64,000 nucleotides of DNA, from NCBI GenBank assembly GCA_963774415.1, contig CAVZEU010000004.1, positions 62,001 to 126,000 of the forward strand, in the 5' to 3' direction. Each line of letters opens with the position of its first letter. Positions within the stretch are counted from its first letter, which is position 1. A model generated the notes under the pieces. The model searched no databases, had not been told where the DNA came from, and worked only from the letters and a program-made list of their open reading frames with translations. This DNA is from SZUA-36 sp963774415 (lineage in GTDB: Bacteria > Pseudomonadota > Gammaproteobacteria > Xanthomonadales > SZUA-36). The position numbers were made by a program, and so were the translations under genes. Of this stretch, positions 32,977 to 41,400 are shown piece after piece.

Positions 32977-34551
32977 CTATGTCGCTTCGAGCAGGGCCTT
33001 GAACCTGGGGTTATCGCGCAGCGGGTCGAGGTCGGTATCGTGCTCGATCCATTCCTTGTGCGCCATGCCTCGGGCGACACTGCGCTCGAGGCAGTCCAGC
33101 GCCATGTCCAGCGCGCCGGCGTGCGAATAGACGCAGGCCACGTTGTAAAGGATCATGGCGTCGTCCGGGCCCATGGCCAGGGCGCGGTTGGCCCAGTCCA
33201 GCCCCTGTTCCTTCTTGCCCAGCTCGATCAGGCCGGCGGCGCCGAGGTATAGCGCGCGGGCGTCTTCCGGGTTGCGCCTGAGGTGGTCTTCGATCAGGTC
33301 CAGCGCCCGCCATTTCGCCTTGATGGCTTCTTCCTTGCGGCCCAGGCCGGTATAGGCTTGCGCCAGCAGCGCCGGGCTCTGGTAATCTTCCGGCCGGGTT
33401 CGACAGGCCGTTTCGAATTCCGCCACGGCCTTTTCGAACTCGCCCTGCGCCAGGCAGGCGCGGGCATAGAAGTAGTGCGCCTCGAACAGGTTCGGGTCCA
33501 GTCGGATGGCCTCCTTGAACGCCTGTTCCGCCTCGTCGTAACGCTTGCTCAAAGACAGGGCCAGGCCCCTGGACGCATGCGCCTGGGCGGACTTCGGGTC
33601 GAGTTCGAGCGCCAGGCGGCTGGCGGTTTCGGCCTGCAGGCGGTTGGACGCGGAACTGTCGGCGTACATGTAGATGTTCGAAAAACAGTCCGCCAGGCCG
33701 GCATGGGCCAGGGCGAAACCCGCGTCCAGTTCGATCGCGCGGGAGAACATCTCGCGGGCCTGGTCGAAGCCCTGCTTGCGGTGCTGGTAAAAATACTTGC
33801 GGCCCCGCAGGTAGTAATCGTAGGCCTCGACGTCGCTGGTGGGCGAGTGCTTGATGGCCTGCTCTTCGGTCGGCGTGAGTGTCAGTTGGAAGGCCTCGAC
33901 GATGTTCTCGGCGATCTCCTTCTGGATGGCGAATACGTCCTTGAGGTCGCGGTCGTAGCCCTCCGACCAGATGTGATAGCCGTCCTCGACCTTGATCAGC
34001 TGCGCCATCACGCGCAGGTGGTCGCCGGCCTTGCGCACGCTGCCCTCGAGCACGGTGTCGACATTCAGGCGCTCGCCGATCTGGTTGATATCGATGGCCT
34101 CGCCCTTGAACTGGAACGAGGCGGTGCGCGAGGCCACGTGCACGCCCTTGACCTTGGTCAGCGCGTTGATGATCTCTTCGGCCATGCCCTCGCAGAAATA
34201 GTCCTGGTCCTTGTCCGGGCTCATGTCGACGAACGGCAGCACCGCGATCGAAGATTCCCCTTCCTTGCCTTCGGCCTTCCGGGCCGCGGGTTTCAGCGGC
34301 TTGGTCTTCTTGACCCCTTCGGGCGTGATCTCCAGCGCCCAGGCCAGCACGATCGCCAGCGCGAAACCGACGATGGCCAGAACGACCATGAAGGTCATCG
34401 CCCACTTCGGCAGGTTCAGCGGCTCGAAAGTCACCTCCGCCACCTGCAGCAGGACCCAGGCGCCGACGGCGTAAACCAGGGCGACGCGGAAGACCTTGCG
34501 GCGCTTGATTTCGGCAATGAACCGCTGAATGGAGGAAGGGTTTTCGCTCAT
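32977..34551 (-). CDS. Membrane-anchored TPR protein with adenylate-cyclase-associated (TolB-like) domain
   Basis: A 524-residue protein from ATG 34551 (GGAAAAG upstream). The cytoplasmic N-terminus SIQRFIAEIKRRKVFRVALVYAV is followed by two membrane segments (VALVYAVGAWVLLQVAEV; MTFMVVLAIVGFALAIVLAWAL). Next is the conserved block SSIAVLPFVDMSPDKDQDYFCEGMAEEIINAL, with VDTVLEGSVRKAGDHLRVMAQLI. Several TPR repeats run from about residue 280 to the C-terminus (FALAHAGLADCF, AQAHASRGLALSLSKRYDEA). Such proteins often carry an N-terminal cyclase or wHTH output; here none is present, so it is probably a scaffold or sensor. Confidence 0.8.
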   Translation of the reverse strand: MSENPSSIQRFIAEIKRRKVFRVALVYAVGAWVLLQVAEVTFEPLNLPKWAMTFMVVLAIVGFALAIVLAWALEITPEGVKKTKPLKPAARKAEGKEGESSIAVLPFVDMSPDKDQDYFCEGMAEEIINALTKVKGVHVASRTASFQFKGEAIDINQIGERLNVDTVLEGSVRKAGDHLRVMAQLIKVEDGYHIWSEGYDRDLKDVFAIQKEIAENIVEAFQLTLTPTEEQAIKHSPTSDVEAYDYYLRGRKYFYQHRKQGFDQAREMFSRAIELDAGFALAHAGLADCFSNIYMYADSSASNRLQAETASRLALELDPKSAQAHASRGLALSLSKRYDEAEQAFKEAIRLDPNLFEAHYFYARACLAQGEFEKAVAEFETACRTRPEDYQSPALLAQAYTGLGRKEEAIKAKWRALDLIEDHLRRNPEDARALYLGAAGLIELGKKEQGLDWANRALAMGPDDAMILYNVACVYSHAGALDMALDCLERSVARGMAHKEWIEHDTDLDPLRDNPRFKALLEAT

Positions 34552-34759
34552 GTATTCGCTTTTCCGGCTGGCGCTCAATTGAGAGTATAGGTCCTTTTGG
34601 CGCCATATTACCCGAAACCCGCGGCTATGGACGCGTCGTCCTTCAAGTTTGCAGCCGGGGCGCTGCGCGAACCGGCCCCGTTTTGAGCGACCGGGAGCGG
34701 GTTCCACCGGGAAATGTCGCTGCCCGCCGCCAGGCGGAATGGGTAAATACCGTCAGTGT

Positions 34760-34789
34760 TTGTCCATTGCCGCCAAGTTACATTATGCT
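34760..34789 (+). promoter_or_regulatory. Probable sigma70 promoter of the first DUF3185 gene
   Basis: TTGTCC (34760-34765) and TATGCT (34784-34789) are separated by 18 bases, 32 bases before the ATG at 34821. Unlike the second DUF3185 copy, no TGTGCGCT-type dyad lies upstream, so the two paralogues appear to be regulated differently. Confidence 0.45.
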
Positions 34790-34820
34790 TTAGCTACCCA
34801 GTGGTGAAGAGGAGTGTCAA

Positions 34821-35039
34821 ATGAACGCGATGAGAATACTTGCCCTGCTGTTGTTTGTTGCCGGCGCGCTGGCCCTGGCGTACGGCGGTTTCACCTACAC
34901 CAAGGACACGCACGAGGCGGACGTTGGCCCGATCCACATGTCGGTCGATGAGAAGGAGCACGTCAGCGTGCCGCTTTGGGCCGGCGTCGGCTTGATGGTG
35001 CTGGGCGGCGTGTTGTTCGTGACGGGCAACAAGCGCTAG
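34821..35039 (+). CDS. DUF3185 family small membrane protein (copy 1)
   Basis: A 72-residue protein with two membrane helices (ILALLLFVAGALALAYGGF and VPLWAGVGLMVLGGVLFVTG) flanking a conserved polar stretch, YTKDTHEADVGPIHMSVDEK. The stretch is shared almost unchanged with a second copy at 51207. The function of DUF3185 is unknown; such genes recur in envelope-stress clusters. The ATG follows AGAGGAG. It is flanked by a 269-base spacer upstream with a sigma70-type promoter and a 527-base gap downstream. Confidence 0.8.
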   Translation: MNAMRILALLLFVAGALALAYGGFTYTKDTHEADVGPIHMSVDEKEHVSVPLWAGVGLMVLGGVLFVTGNKR

Positions 35040-35566
35040 TCGTAAATTCCGGCAAGGCTCGTGCGTATCCGGTGCGCGGCTGATTGCCGGTATTGCTTGC
35101 ACGCGACCGTGGCTGCGATGTTGATGGTAGCGCGTCCAGCAGGTCGGCAAGACGGCCACGCTCTCATTCGAGCCAGGCCAGACGTGCAAATGCGCCCACT
35201 CGCGTAACAGGACCCGGATGCAGCGACGCGCTCTGCATTGCCGTTGGTTTGACGGCGGCGGGGCTGCGCCTGCTTCGCCCAGATAGCCAGGCCTGCCCGT
35301 GAATAACACCCAACCTGTTGATATCAATAACTATTATTTTCCCAAGGCTATCAGGCTCATAGCATACCTCCGTCGCAGTTGACGGTTTCCCCGCTTTTCC
35401 TCTCGGCGCTCCAGCTGCGGGCGACCAGGCCGTGAGTTCCCGCGTCGCTGATCCCGCCGGGTCGAAGCAAACCGACGCTGGTGTATGCCAGCGCACAGAC
35501 AACTCACGCCAACGGGTTCAGGATTAGAAAACGGAGGACCACTGTCCTCCCACATGGAGAAATGCT
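35040..35566. other. Intergenic stretch upstream of the DUF4398-OmpA operon
   Basis: No convincing gene is seen. The right end carries a TGTGCGCT-type site (35482-35497) and the ribosome site of the DUF4398 gene. On the minus strand near 35360 a good ribosome site (CGGAGG) is followed only by an eight-codon frame, MSLIALGK, and two stops. This may be the wreck of a small gene, but it is not supported as coding. Confidence 0.4.
35482..35497 (+). promoter_or_regulatory. Crp/Fnr-like dyad upstream of the DUF4398-OmpA operon
   Basis: TGTATGCCAGCGCACA followed by GAC. The right half matches the local consensus AGCGCACA exactly; the left half matches at five of eight positions. A weak -10 (AGGATT, 35520-35525) begins 30.5 bases from the centre, and the ATG is at 35567. 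Confidence 0.5.
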
Positions 35567-35968
35567 ATGCCTAACACAAACCGAAAATATGTCAGCGTGC
35601 GCCTGATTGCCGGCTTGGGCCTGGCGGCTGCGCTGCTGCTGATGGCAGCCTGCGCGACCGCACCCAAGGCGCCTCAGTCCGCACTGACCGAAGCGAAGGT
35701 GGCTATCACCACCGCCGAGAAAGCGGATGCGAGTCGTTATGCCGGCCCGGAACTGACCGAAGCGCGCCTCAAACTGGCGCAGGCAGACGACGCTGTAAGG
35801 GACGAGCGCATGGTCCAGGCCAACCGCCTCGCACACCAGTCACGAGCCGCGGCAGAGCTTGCCACCGCCCGAACCGAAACAGCCAAGGCTGAAGCGGTCA
35901 ACGCGGAATTGAGCAAAGGACTTGATGCCCTGAATGAAGAATTGAATCGCCCGGGAGATAAGAGATGA
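35567..35968 (+). CDS. DUF4398 lipoprotein
   Basis: A 133-residue lipoprotein. The signal sequence ends in the lipobox LLMAAC, placing acylated Cys near residue 28. The mature part is a helical coiled coil (TEAKVAITTAEKADASRYAGPELTEARLKLAQADDAV) characteristic of DUF4398. It is likely anchored in the outer membrane facing the periplasm. Its stop overlaps the start of the OmpA-domain gene by ATGA, so the two form an operon and probably a complex. Confidence 0.82.
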   Translation: MPNTNRKYVSVRLIAGLGLAAALLLMAACATAPKAPQSALTEAKVAITTAEKADASRYAGPELTEARLKLAQADDAVRDERMVQANRLAHQSRAAAELATARTETAKAEAVNAELSKGLDALNEELNRPGDKR

Positions 35969-37116
35969 ACACAGCAAAAGTCCAAAAGCACAATGGAGTG
36001 AAGGTATTTGCAACCGCGGCGATCGTCTCGCTGCTGTTGGCGAACTGTGCCAGCACGCCACATCGTAGTCCGGCGGGTGCTGCTGACGTTCGCGCCAAGC
36101 TGACCCGGCTGCAGTCCGATCCGAATCTGGGCAGCCGTGCGCCGGTAGAAATCAAGGAGGCGGAAGCCGCTGTTCAACTGGCGGAAACGCCGGTAGCGAA
36201 AGATACCGCCTTAGGGTCGTACCGGGTTTACCTGGCCGATTACAAAGTGGAGACCGCGGCGGCAAAGGCCGCAACCCGCTATGCCGAAGACCAGCGTCTG
36301 CGGCTGAGCGAAGAGCGTGAGCATGCGCGTTTATTGGCCCGCACCCGCGAAGCTGATATGGCGCGCAAGCATGCCGACATGGCGCGCCTGGATGCCAACC
36401 GCGCCCGTGAAGATGCCGATGCGGCGCGTGCCTCCGAAGCAAACGCGGCGGCCAATGCGGCGCGGCGGGCAGAATTGGCTCGTAATGAGTCCGACCGGGC
36501 GCGTGACGCTGCAGCGACTGAAGCGGCATATCAGGCCGAGTTGGCGCGCAACAAGAGCGAAAAGGCCCGAGCCCTGGCCGCGGCCGATGCGGCCGATGCG
36601 GCCGAGCGGGCCGAAAGGGCGCGTAACGAAGCGGACAAAGCACGTGCACTGGCAGCGGCCAATGCGGCTGATGCGGCCAAACAGAGGGATGAACTGCAGC
36701 GCCAGATCAGTCTGCTGGAAGCCAAGACCACCGATCGAGGCCTGGTGCTGACTTTGGGCAATGTGCTGTTCGCGACCGGCAAGGCAGACCTGAAAGTGGG
36801 CGCCACCAGGACCCTTGACAAGTTGGTGACGTTTCTCAATCGATATCCGGACCGGAACGCCGTGATCGAGGGACACACCGATAATGTCGGCAGCAGTGCG
36901 AGCAATCATTTGTTGTCGCAGCGCCGCGCCGAGTCAGTGAGTTCCTACCTGGTGCAGCAAGGTATCGCTTCCCAGCGGCTTGCAGCCTCCGGCAAGGGTG
37001 AAGACCAGCCGGTTGCGGACAACGACTCCGTCGCTGGCCGCCAGCAAAATCGCCGGGTCGAGATCATCATTGACAATCCGCCGTTGGCGACCGCAGCCAT
37101 GAACAGCAGCATGTAA
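35965..37116 (+). CDS. OmpA-domain protein with DUF4398-like coiled coil
   Basis: A 383-residue envelope protein. It has a signal/lipobox region (ATAAIVSLLLANC), a DUF4398-like helical segment, then a long Ala/Arg/Glu coiled coil with near-repeats (ARNESDRARDAAATEA, ARNKSEKARALAAADA, ARNEADKARALAAANA). The C-terminal OmpA peptidoglycan-binding domain includes LGNVLFATGKADL, VIEGHTDNVGSSASNHLLSQRRAESV and GRQQNRRVEIII. It likely tethers the outer membrane to peptidoglycan. It is translationally coupled to the preceding DUF4398 lipoprotein and followed by a strong terminator. Confidence 0.88.
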   Translation: MNTAKVQKHNGVKVFATAAIVSLLLANCASTPHRSPAGAADVRAKLTRLQSDPNLGSRAPVEIKEAEAAVQLAETPVAKDTALGSYRVYLADYKVETAAAKAATRYAEDQRLRLSEEREHARLLARTREADMARKHADMARLDANRAREDADAARASEANAAANAARRAELARNESDRARDAAATEAAYQAELARNKSEKARALAAADAADAAERAERARNEADKARALAAANAADAAKQRDELQRQISLLEAKTTDRGLVLTLGNVLFATGKADLKVGATRTLDKLVTFLNRYPDRNAVIEGHTDNVGSSASNHLLSQRRAESVSSYLVQQGIASQRLAASGKGEDQPVADNDSVAGRQQNRRVEIIIDNPPLATAAMNSSM

Positions 37117-37139
37117 TTTCCGGTTCAGACCCTATTGAG

Positions 37140-37164
37140 CCAGCCCGGACGGATTCCGGGCTGG
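37140..37164 (+). terminator. Hairpin terminator of the DUF4398-OmpA operon
   Basis: CCAGCCCGGA (37140-37149) and TCCGGGCTGG (37155-37164) form a perfect 10-bp stem with a five-base loop, 24 bases after the OmpA-protein stop. The following TTCAATGTCACATTTT is moderately T-rich. Confidence 0.65.
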
Positions 37165-37309
37165 TTCAATGTCACATTTTAAGGCCGCAAATTGCGGCGC
37201 GGGTAGCTACCTGGCGAGCAGCCAGGAGTTAACAGGCAGCATCGTTGTTGCACTTAACGGATCCACTAAGCCGACGCTGACGTCGGCAACCACAATGGGA
37301 ACTACGACT

Positions 37310-37510
37310 ATGACTATTGCCAAAATTATCGAAATCTCTGCCGACTCCACCGAAAGTTTTCAGGATGCCATCGAAGCGGGCATCCGACGTGCAGAGAGAA
37401 AGCTCAAGAACGTCAAGGGTGCATGGATTGCGGAGCAAAAGCTCACGGTCGATAAAGGCACCATCCTCAGCTACCGGGTGATTATGAGGGTCAGTTTCGT
37501 CATCGATTGA
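37310..37510 (+). CDS. Dodecin family flavin-binding protein
   Basis: A 66-residue protein, MTIAKIIEISADSTESFQDA..., with the dodecin signatures SFQDAIEAGIRRAERKLKNVKGAWI and YRVIMRVSFVID. Dodecins assemble into hollow dodecamers that sequester flavins and limit photochemical damage. The length is normal. ATG 37310 follows GGGA; an alternative in-frame ATG lies five codons upstream. It stands between the OmpA operon terminator and csbD. Confidence 0.9.
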   Translation: MTIAKIIEISADSTESFQDAIEAGIRRAERKLKNVKGAWIAEQKLTVDKGTILSYRVIMRVSFVID

Positions 37511-37637
37511 GGACACACCCCAAGGTTCGCCTTCCGGGTTGTGGAAACTTCCATGCTTGTAACCACGAACGCGGGGCGCCGGAAATTCCGTTCCGGCGCC
37601 TGCTGGCAATCACGCCATCACGGTCAAGGAGAGCGCC

Positions 37638-37820
37638 ATGAACAAAGATCAGGTTAAAGGACGTGTTGCTGAAGCCAGGGGCAAGGTGAAGGAAGTCACC
37701 GGCAGGGCTTTCAGCAAAGACTTGGAAAGAAAGGGCAAAGCGCAGAATGCACTTGGCAAAGCGCAAGCCACCTACGGTGACTTGAAGAAAGACGCCAAAA
37801 AGGCCGTCAAGCCCAAATAA
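37638..37820 (+). CDS. CsbD family stress protein
   Basis: A 60-residue, Lys/Ala-rich protein with the CsbD pattern MNKDQVKGRVAEARGKVKEVTG. CsbD proteins are abundant small general-stress proteins of unknown biochemical role. AAGGAGAG lies directly upstream of the ATG. It fits the surrounding cluster of small stress genes. Confidence 0.9.
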   Translation: MNKDQVKGRVAEARGKVKEVTGRAFSKDLERKGKAQNALGKAQATYGDLKKDAKKAVKPK

Positions 37821-37934
37821 TCACCCCGGGCGCCGACGGGAACCGGGAAAGCCTCATGGTATTGATCGAGGCTTTCACGGCACATTGTCATTACCCGGCG
37901 GAAGCCTGCACCGAGCCTGACCCGGAGTTGAAGG

Positions 37935-38093
37935 TCAGAGGCGGCCTGTCAGCAACAGGATCACGAGCACGATCAAAATGATCCCGACGATGCCGCTGGG
38001 CGCGTATCCCCAACTGCGGCTGTGCGGCCAAGTCGGAATGATGCCCACCAGTATCAGCACCAGGACGATCAATAAAATGGTACCCAGGCTCAT
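37935..38093 (-). CDS. DUF3309 family small membrane protein
   Basis: A 52-residue protein with two hydrophobic helices (MSLGTILLIVLVLILVGIIP and IVGIILIVLVILLLTG) around the conserved TWPHSRSWGYAPSG, which defines DUF3309. ATG 38093 follows AAGGAGAAT; a longer frame upstream has no support. It is divergent from the ice-binding-like gene, and each direction has its own TGTGCGCT-type dyad. Confidence 0.85.
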   Translation of the reverse strand: MSLGTILLIVLVLILVGIIPTWPHSRSWGYAPSGIVGIILIVLVILLLTGRL

Positions 38094-38149
38094 CGCTATT
38101 CTCCTTGATTTTAGGAAAGACCACGCTAACAGGGTGTCCTGGTGACTTC

Positions 38150-38165
38150 TGTGCGATAGAACACA
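38150..38165 (-). promoter_or_regulatory. Crp/Fnr-like dyad upstream of the DUF3309 gene
   Basis: Top strand TGTGCGATAGAACACA; in promoter orientation the conserved half reads ATCGCACAGAAG. It is centred 64.5 bases before the DUF3309 start. A weak -10-like TTAGCG (complement of 38124-38129) begins 28.5 bases from the centre. Confidence 0.5.
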
Positions 38166-38221
38166 GAGGAAGATCATTCATTCTCGTACCACGCCCTGCC
38201 AAGGGACGGCGGCTGTTTCAA

Positions 38222-38237
38222 TGTGCGCTAGCGCACA
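38222..38237 (+). promoter_or_regulatory. Perfect Crp/Fnr-like dyad upstream of the ice-binding-like gene
   Basis: TGTGCGCTAGCGCACA is a perfect 16-bp palindrome followed by GACG. A TAAAAT hexamer (38258-38263) begins 28.5 bases downstream of the centre, so a transcript starting near 38270 would have the site centred about -41. This is the best match to the family of sites in the region. The ATG is at 38435, leaving a 160-base leader. Confidence 0.65.
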
Positions 38238-38434
38238 GACGATTGCTTCCCAGTCCCTAAAATTTAGAAAGTTGCAAGATTATGCGAGCAACGTGTCGCC
38301 ACATCCGCACTGGGGAAGGGGAGGGACCAACCGACATCAGCGCAACCAACTGGCATGCGTCCGGAATGCCGTTCACGGTCCGGTCGCTCGTGGCCGTGTG
38401 ATACCCGTGGCCGGATCGCATTGAGGAGAATTTC

Positions 38435-41400
38435 ATGAACCCTGATAACCCTGCCGTCATTTTCCCCAAGCGTAGCGTTCCGTGTATCCAGGGGGGATCC
38501 CGTTTCAATCAATTTCCTTTCGGCTTGTTGGCGAGCCTGGGGCTTGCCGCGTTACTGCTGATTTCTGCACCGGCCCAGGCCGCGACCGCGCCCGCGCTGG
38601 CGTCGACCGAACCCTACGCGATAGTTTCCGCGACCTTTAGCAATACCGCGGCTGGAACGACCATCCAGGGCGACCTTTGTTACACCACGGCACCCGCGGT
38701 AGCGCCCTTTGTCAGCGGCGCGACCGTTGTGCCTTGCCCTGCGGTAACCGGTACCGATCAGAATGCCGCCCGGGCCGACCTGATTTCTCAAGTCTGCACA
38801 CCGATCGGTGCTGCGGTCGCTCTGAATGCGATAAGCATCGGCGGCGGCACGCCCGGAGAGTTCCCTCCCGGTTGCTATTCCAGCACGGGCGCCATGAGCA
38901 TTACCGCAGGCACGACCGTTACCCTCAGCGGCACCGGCGTTTATATCTTCAGGCCGGGTGGAGCGCTCAGCACGGGAGCGAACTCGAACGTCGTCGTGGC
39001 AGGCGGCGCCTGCGAGAACGACGTATTCTGGGCTCCTGTAGGCGCAACGACAGTTGGTGCGAACGCCAATATCATCGGAAACATCTTCCGCGGTACCGCC
39101 GCGGGTCTCAGTATTACATTCGGAGATTCGTCGTCCTTGATCGGCAGAGCATTGGCGTTTGGCTCGACCGTCACGAGCGATAACACGACGTTTGCCGTCC
39201 CCGACCCTTGCGCCGAGCCGGCCACGATCACGGTCAACAAGGACTTCATCCCCAACAGTACCGGCACGGTGCCGGTGGCCCTGACCTGCACTTCGGGCAC
39301 GGTGAGCGCGACGCCGCTGAATGCATCCGAGGCGCAGCCGGCGGTGTTCACGGTGACGGGCGCGAGCGTCGGCGCGACCTGCACGGCGACCGAGACGGTG
39401 CCGGGCGGCTATACGGCCGACCAGGCGAACTGCGTGGGTGTCGCGCTGGGGGGAAACTGCACGATTACCAATACGCTCAACAGCGATACGGTCGTGGTCA
39501 ACAAGGACTTCATTCCCAACAGCACCGGCACGGTGCCGGTTACCCTGACCTGCACCTCGGGCACGGTGACCGCGACGCCGCTGAACGCATCCGAGGCGCT
39601 GCCGGCGGTGTTCACGGTGACCGGCGCGAGCGCCGGCGCGACCTGCACGGCGACCGAGACGGTGCCGGTCGGATATACGGCTAACCAGGCGGATTGCGTG
39701 GGTGTGCCGCTGGGCGGCAGTTGCGAGATCACCAACACGCTCAACAGCGACACGGTCACGGTCAGCAAGGACTTCATTCCCAACAGTACCGGCACAGTGC
39801 CGGTGGCGCTGACCTGTACCTCGGGCACGGTGACCGCGACGCCGCTGAACGCGGCCGAAGGGGCGCCGGCGGTGTTCACGGTGACCGGCGCCAGCGCCGG
39901 TGCGACCTGCACGGCGACCGAGACGGTGCCGGGCGGTTACACGGCCAACCAGGCGGATTGCGTGGCTGTGCCGTTGGGCGGCAGTTGCGGGATTACCAAT
40001 ACGCTTAACAGCGACACGATCACGGTCAGCAAGGACTTCATTCCCAACAGCAGCGAGGCAGTGCCGGTGGTTCTGACCTGTACCTCGGGCACGGTGACGA
40101 CCACGCCTCTGAATGCATCCGAGGCGCTGCCGGCGGTGTTTACGGTGACCGGCGCGAGTCCCGGTGCGACCTGCACGGCGACCGAGACGGTGCCGGGCGG
40201 CTATACGGCCAACCAGGCGGATTGCGTGGGTGTGCCGCTGGGCGGCAGCTGCGAGATGACCAACACGCTCAACGAAGACACCATCGTGGTCAACAAGGAC
40301 TTCATTCCCAACAGCACTGCGACAGTGCCGGTGGCGCTGACCTGTACTTCGGGCACCGTGACCGCGACGCCGCTGAATGCATCCGAGGCGCTGCCGGCGG
40401 TGTTCACGGTGACCGGCGCCAGCGCCGGCGCGACCTGCACGGCGACCGAGACGGCGCCGAGCGGCTACACGGCGCAGCAGGGGGACTGTATCGATGTCGC
40501 GCTGGGGGAAAGCTGCACGATTACCAACACGCTCAACGAAGACACGATCGTGGTCAACAAGGATTTCAGTCCGAATAGCCTGGCGACGGTGCCGGTGGCC
40601 CTGACCTGTACCTCGGGCACGGTGACCGCGACGCCGCTGAATGCATCTGAGGCGCTGCCGGCGGTGTTCACGGTGACGGGCGCCAGCGCCGGCGCGACCT
40701 GCACGGCGACCGAGACGGTGCCGGACGGCTACACGGCCAACCAAGCGGATTGCGTGGCTGTGCCGTTGGGCGGCAGTTGCGAGATCACCAACACCCTCAA
40801 TGAAGAGACGATCGTGGTCAACAAGGACTTCATCCCCAACAGCAGCGAGGCAGTGCCGGTGGCGCTGACCTGTACTTCGGGTTCGGTGACGACCACGCCG
40901 CTGAACGCATCCGAGACGCTGCCGGCGGTGTTCACGGTGACCGGCGCCAGCGCCGGTGCAACCTGCACGGCGACCGAGACGGTGCCGGGCGGCTACACGG
41001 CGCAGCAGGGTGACTGTATCGATGTCGCGCTGGGGGCAAGCTGCACGATTACCAACACGGTCAACAGCGACACCATCGTGGTCAACAAGGATTTCAGTCC
41101 GAATAGCCTGGCGACGGTGCCGGTGGCCCTGACCTGTACTTCGGGCACGGTGACTGCGACGCCGCTGGACGCGGCCGAAGGGGCGCCGGCGGTGTTCACG
41201 GTGACCGGCGCGAGCGCCGGCGCGACCTGCACGGCGACCGAGACGGTGCCGGGCGGCTACACGGCCAACCAGGCGGATTGCGTGGCTGTGCCGCTGGGGG
41301 GCAGTTGTATCATTAGAAATTCGCTTGACAGCAATACGATCACGGTCAACAAGGATTTCAGTCCGAATAGCCTGGCGACGGTGCCGGTGGCGCTGACCTG

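Noticed and set aside
35340..35375. Minus-strand CGGAGG followed by ATG as a small gene
   Set aside because: Only eight codons (MSLIALGK) precede two consecutive stops, and no other frame gives a recognised protein.
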